This document shows positions 24,067 to 27,634 of a stretch of DNA of 27,634 nucleotides, piece after piece; position 1 is the stretch's first letter, and every line of letters begins with the position of its first letter. Source of the DNA: DASXTS01 sp036402215. Its GTDB lineage: Bacteria; Actinomycetota; Actinomycetes; Mycobacteriales; Pseudonocardiaceae. The position numbers and the translations under genes are program-made. The notes under the pieces were generated by a model. The model had not been told where the DNA came from. It ran no database searches and saw only the letters and a program-made list of their open reading frames with translations. The stretch lies in the NCBI GenBank assembly GCA_036402215.1, contig DASWTI010000446.1, positions 1-27,634 of the forward strand, given 5' to 3'.

Positions 24067-24756
24067 GTGACGCAGCAGCAGGCCGTCCGGCAGCGCTCGA
24101 CCATGCCCGCGCGGGTGGCGGACGCGCTGGCCCGTGCGGTCCGCTCGCTCTACGCGCGGCACGACGGCGCGCTGCCGTTCCACGGCTGGCACCACATCAG
24201 CTTCGTGCGCGACAAGGCGATGGAGTTCGCCACCCGCAACGGTTCCGACGTGCGCTTCGTCGGCGCCGCCGCCCTGGTGCACGACGTGAACTACCTGGTG
24301 CGCCGGGACTCCGACGCCGCCGACGGCCGCTCGCTGCGCACCGAGCTGCTGCTGGACGCCGGCGCCACCCCGGCCCTGGCCGAGCGCGTCGACAGCGTGG
24401 TGTGCGAGGCCGAGATGAGCTCCCGCGACCCGAACATCAGCCTGGAGGCGCAGGCGCTGTCCGACGCCGACACCCTGTTCAAGGCGCTGCCGATCACCCC
24501 GGTGGTGCTCGCCCACCGCTACCTCAGCGAGACCGGCGTGACGCTGCGGAACCTGGCCAGCAAGATCGTCGGCGACCAGCAGCGGGCCTACGACGGCGGC
24601 TTCTACTTCTACGACCGGGAGGCCGCGGCCACGTACTCCTCGTGGGCGGTGGCCAACCTGCGGCTCTGGCAGTGCGTCCTCGACTCGCTCGACGACCCGG
24701 TGGTCGGCGACCTGGTGCAGGCCATCGACGCGACGCTCGCGGACCGCGCGAGCTGA
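24067..24756 (+). CDS. HD-domain metal-dependent phosphohydrolase
   Basis: The 229-residue protein carries the HD superfamily ligand set: GWHHISFV (H43), ALVHDVNY (H72, D73) and LSDADTL (D135). These residues bind divalent metal in enzymes that hydrolyse nucleotides or other phosphate esters, and in related diiron oxygenases such as PhnZ and MIOX. No fused nucleotidyl cyclase or RelA-type domain is present, so the substrate is open. GTG 24067 is preferred because GGAGG precedes it; an in-frame ATG at 24022 would translate the inverted repeat into a non-conserved 15-residue leader. It lies 91 bases after the cupin gene behind two hairpins, so it may have its own promoter. Confidence 0.88.
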   Translation: MTQQQAVRQRSTMPARVADALARAVRSLYARHDGALPFHGWHHISFVRDKAMEFATRNGSDVRFVGAAALVHDVNYLVRRDSDAADGRSLRTELLLDAGATPALAERVDSVVCEAEMSSRDPNISLEAQALSDADTLFKALPITPVVLAHRYLSETGVTLRNLASKIVGDQQRAYDGGFYFYDREAAATYSSWAVANLRLWQCVLDSLDDPVVGDLVQAIDATLADRAS

Positions 24757-24791
24757 CGAGCCCGGCGGCCGTCCCAGCAAGTGGGAGCATG

Positions 24792-24810
24792 GCGCCCGCG
24801 GAATGGGCGC
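24792..24810 (+). terminator. possible terminator after the HD-domain gene
   Basis: GCGCCC (24792-24797) pairs with GGGCGC (24805-24810) with a 7-base loop, 35 bases beyond the stop. This is a short G/C stem without a U-tract. Confidence 0.3.
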
Positions 24811-24894
24811 TGGTCACACTGCCCGGCCGGTCGCCGGTTCCTGTGGCAGCATCCGACGAAGGGGGGATGACGGGCTGCCGGCAGGAGGATCGCC

Positions 24895-26469
24895 ATGGGT
24901 CTGACCGTTCCCGAACACGCGCAGTGGGCGGCCGTGGTGCGACGGGTCGGCGGGGCCGGTGGCGTGGCCGCCGCGGGCTTCGACGGCGACCGGCTGCGGA
25001 ACCTGTACGAGGGGCGCTGGCAGGACGGCGGCGACGCGTCCCCGCTCACCAGCGCGGTGGACCAGAGCACCATCGGCTACCTGTCCAAGCTCGACGGCGG
25101 CACCGCGGTCCGCGCCGTGGTGGCGGCCGCCGGGCAGCACGCCGAGTGGGGCCGGGTGCCGCTCGCCGGGCGCAAGGAGCGGGTACGGGCCGCGGTGGAC
25201 GCCATGACGGCGGTGCGCGACGACCTGGCGCTGCTGCTCGCCTGGGAGATCGGCAAGCCCTGGGCGCTCGCCTGCGCCGACGTGGACCGGGCGCTGGACG
25301 GCGTGCGCTGGTACCTGGACGAGATCGACGGGATGCTCGCCCGCGACGTGGACGGCCGGCCGTTCGAGCGGACCCCGCTGCCCGGCCCGGTGAGCAACAT
25401 CGCGAGCTGGAACTACCCGATGAGCGTGCTCGTGCACGCCGAGCTGGTGCAGCTCCTGGCCGGCAACGCGGTGGTCGCCAAGACCCCGACCCAGGGCGGC
25501 GCCACCTGCCTCACCGTGGCGCACGCGATCATGCACGACGCCGGCCTGCCGGTGACCCTGCTCTCCGGCGACGGCGCCACGCTCTCCGACGCCCTGGTGC
25601 GCTCCGCCGAGATCGGCGCGCTGGCCTTCGTCGGCGGCCGCTCCAACGGCGGCAAGGTGGCCGCGCAGCTGGTGGACACCGGCAAGCGCCACATGCTGGA
25701 GCAGGAGGGCCTCAACTGCTGGGGCATCTGGAACTTCTCCGACTGGGAGACCCTGGCCGCGCACCTGCGCAAGGGTTACGAGTACGCCAAGCAGCGCTGC
25801 ACCGCGTACCCGCGCTTCGTGGTGCAGCGCGACCTCGTGGACTCCTTCCTCGCCACCTACCTGCCGGTCGTGCAGTCCGTGCGCTTCGGGCACCCGCTCG
25901 CGGTGGCCGACGGCGAGGACGGCCTGCCCACGCTGGACTTCGGCCCGCTCATCTCCGCGGCGAAGGCCAAGGAGCTGCGCGACAAGGTGGACGAGGCGCT
26001 GCACCGCGGCGCCGTGCCGCTGCACCGCGGCACGCTCGACCACGGCCGCTTCCTGGCGGGCCAGGACACCAGCGCCTACGTGGCGCCGACCGCGCTGCTC
26101 GCCCCGCCCGGCGCCAGCCGCCTGATGCACGAGGAACCGTTCGGGCCGGTCGACACCATCGTCGTGGTGGACACCGAGGCCGAGCTGCTGGCCCAGATGA
26201 ACGCCTCCAACGGCGCCCTGGTGGCGAGCATCGCCTGTGACGACACCGACCTCGCCGGGCAGCTCGCCGAGCACGTGCAGGCGTTCAAGGTGGGCGTCAA
26301 CAAGCCGCGCAGCCGCGGCGACCGGGCCGAGCCGTTCGGCGGCCGCGGCGGCTCCTGGAAGGGCGCCTTCGTCGGCGGGGAGCACCTGGTGCACGCCGTC
26401 ACCCAGGGCCCCGAGGGCGAGCTGCTGCACGGCAACTTCCCGGGTCACAACAGGTATCCCGCCGGGTAG
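24895..26469 (+). CDS. NAD(P)-dependent aldehyde dehydrogenase family protein
   Basis: The 524-residue protein is a complete ALDH. SWNYPMS contains N173, VVAKTP contains K196, and the thiol nucleophile is C302 in YAKQRCTAYPRF. The general base region is LEQEGLN (E269 or E271) instead of the usual LELGGK-type motif, so it belongs to a divergent subfamily. EEPFGPVDTIVV and GVNKPRSRGDRAEPFGG are the late ALDH motifs. The aldehyde substrate is unknown. CAGGAGG precedes ATG 24895 with good spacing, and 138 bases separate it from the HD gene, so an independent transcription unit is possible. Confidence 0.93.
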   Translation: MGLTVPEHAQWAAVVRRVGGAGGVAAAGFDGDRLRNLYEGRWQDGGDASPLTSAVDQSTIGYLSKLDGGTAVRAVVAAAGQHAEWGRVPLAGRKERVRAAVDAMTAVRDDLALLLAWEIGKPWALACADVDRALDGVRWYLDEIDGMLARDVDGRPFERTPLPGPVSNIASWNYPMSVLVHAELVQLLAGNAVVAKTPTQGGATCLTVAHAIMHDAGLPVTLLSGDGATLSDALVRSAEIGALAFVGGRSNGGKVAAQLVDTGKRHMLEQEGLNCWGIWNFSDWETLAAHLRKGYEYAKQRCTAYPRFVVQRDLVDSFLATYLPVVQSVRFGHPLAVADGEDGLPTLDFGPLISAAKAKELRDKVDEALHRGAVPLHRGTLDHGRFLAGQDTSAYVAPTALLAPPGASRLMHEEPFGPVDTIVVVDTEAELLAQMNASNGALVASIACDDTDLAGQLAEHVQAFKVGVNKPRSRGDRAEPFGGRGGSWKGAFVGGEHLVHAVTQGPEGELLHGNFPGHNRYPAG

Positions 26470-26485
26470 TCCCTACGGTGTCCGC

Positions 26486-27634
26486 ATGTCCGACGCGGCG
26501 CCCGCTGGAACCACCGACCGTCCCGCCCCGCCGTGGGCCCGCTGGCCGGCGCCCTCGCTGGTGGCCGCGGCGCTGGCCGCGGCGCAACTGCTCTGGTTCA
26601 CCGTCGTGCTGCTGCGCGGGTTCTACTGGCAGGACGACTTCGTGTTCCTGCACCTCGCGGCGACGGTGCCGATCGGGGAGCTGGCGTTCAGCGACTACAA
26701 CGGGCACCTGCAGCCCGGGGCGTTCCTGCTGAGCCGGTTCGCGGCCGCCGTGGGGCCGATGGCCTGGCCGGCGGCCGCGCTGCCGATGGCCGCGATGCAC
26801 GCGGCGGCGCTGGCGCTGCTCTGGCGGTTCCTCACCGGGCTGTACGGGCCGCGCTGGGCGCTGCTGGTGCCGTTCACCGCGGTGGCGTTCTCGCCGCTCA
26901 CCTTCGTGCTCTCGCTGTGGTGGGCCTACGGGTTGCAGCTGCTGCCGGTCGAGCTGGCGCTGTGCGGCGCGCTCGCCACGCTGCTGACGTACCTGCGGCG
27001 GCCGGGGGTGGGCACGGCGGTGCCGCCGCTGCTGTTCACCGTGTTCGGGCTGGCGTTCGCCGAGAAGGCGGCGCTGGTGCCGTTCGTGCTGTTCGGCGTC
27101 ACGGTCGCGCTCACCCCGGGCGGCCCGCTGGGGCGCCTCGGCGGGGCGCTGCGGGCGCACGCCCGGCTCTGGGTGGCGTTCGCCGCGCTGCTCGTGGTGT
27201 ACGCCGCCGTGCACGTGTGGCGCGCGCCGCTCGGCGAGGGCGGCTCGTTCCCCACGGCCGGGCAGCTCGCCACGCTGGCCAGGCTGATGATCGGCGAGGG
27301 CCTGCTGCCCGCGGTGTACGCCGGGCCGTGGAACGGCGACTGGGTCGGCTTCGCCGGCCTGGCGCCGCCGCCCGCCGTGGTGCTGGTGGTCACCTGGACG
27401 CTGTCCGCCGCGCTCGTGCTCGCCGGCCTCCGGCTCGGCGGCTGGCGGGCGGCGGCGGCCTGGCTCACGCTGCTCGGCTACCTCGCGGTGTCCGTGGTGC
27501 TGCTCGCGGCGGCCCGGCTGGACTTCTTCGGCACGCTGGTCGGCACCGACCCCCGCTACATCGCCGACGCCGTGCCGGTGGCCGTGCTGTGCGGCACCCT
27601 CGCCCTCCTGCGCCCCACCCGCACGCCGGTTCCG
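26486..27634 (+). CDS. GT-C-like polytopic membrane protein (partial, C-terminus beyond window)
   Basis: 383 codons are visible without a stop. After a short Pro/Ala-rich cytoplasmic N-terminus come roughly ten hydrophobic helices. The first extracellular loop has FYWQDDFVFL (D50, D51), the acidic pair typical of GT-C-fold glycosyltransferases that use polyprenyl-phosphate sugars. Another loop carries AEKAAL near residue 193, and a late loop has LVGTDPRYIADAVP. The family is unassigned; mannosyl- or arabinosyl-type transferases are possible. No ribosome binding site precedes ATG 26486. TACGGT (26474-26479) sits 6 bases upstream, so the mRNA may be leaderless. The gene starts 16 bases after the ALDH stop. 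Confidence 0.8.
   Translation, partial: MSDAAPAGTTDRPAPPWARWPAPSLVAAALAAAQLLWFTVVLLRGFYWQDDFVFLHLAATVPIGELAFSDYNGHLQPGAFLLSRFAAAVGPMAWPAAALPMAAMHAAALALLWRFLTGLYGPRWALLVPFTAVAFSPLTFVLSLWWAYGLQLLPVELALCGALATLLTYLRRPGVGTAVPPLLFTVFGLAFAEKAALVPFVLFGVTVALTPGGPLGRLGGALRAHARLWVAFAALLVVYAAVHVWRAPLGEGGSFPTAGQLATLARLMIGEGLLPAVYAGPWNGDWVGFAGLAPPPAVVLVVTWTLSAALVLAGLRLGGWRAAAAWLTLLGYLAVSVVLLAAARLDFFGTLVGTDPRYIADAVPVAVLCGTLALLRPTRTPVP

Overview
The window is very GC-rich (roughly 70% or more by eye), with strong G/C third-position bias, GTG starts, GGAGG-type ribosome binding sites and probable leaderless starts. Together with the gene content (actinobacterial FadD and AMACR types, DUF3817, TreX/TreY/TreZ), this points to a high-GC actinobacterium. 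A Pseudonocardiales or Streptosporangiales-type organism is possible, but the genus cannot be fixed from this sequence. No rRNA, tRNA, CRISPR array or transposase was seen. No gene-free stretch exceeds about 270 bases.

Region 1 (1-10490) looks like lipid and carboxylic-acid metabolism. An alpha-methylacyl-CoA racemase-type enzyme (partial) diverges from gpsA. A tandem (double) TetR repressor diverges from a six-gene operon livF-livG-fadD-livH-livM-binding protein, in which an acyl-CoA ligase is embedded inside a complete HAAT-type ABC importer. The first five genes are joined by 4-base stop/start overlaps. An imperfect 18-bp palindrome overlaps the predicted -35 box of this operon. The operon ends at a 22-bp perfect-stem hairpin.

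Region 2 (10483-22054) is mostly on the minus strand. It holds three small conserved actinobacterial genes and then the trehalose-from-glycogen pathway: treX/glgX debranches, treY makes maltooligosyl-trehalose, and treZ releases trehalose. A 2.5-kb accessory island sits between treY and treZ. It contains an RHH-MazF toxin-antitoxin pair, two Uma2-type nuclease-fold paralogues, a DUF433 antitoxin gene followed by an internally deleted DUF5615 toxin, and a 65-bp remnant resembling the 3' end of treY. A DUF1304 membrane protein lies divergent to treY, and a short-chain dehydrogenase follows treX.

Region 3 (22055-27634, plus strand) starts with a structured intergenic region. It continues with a two-TM protein of unknown function, a divergent cupin, an HD-domain hydrolase, an aldehyde dehydrogenase with intact catalytic residues, and a partial multi-spanning GT-C-like membrane protein. 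The ribosome binding site of the HD gene lies inside a 15-bp inverted repeat. The TM/cupin/HD trio is the best candidate here for an undescribed system.
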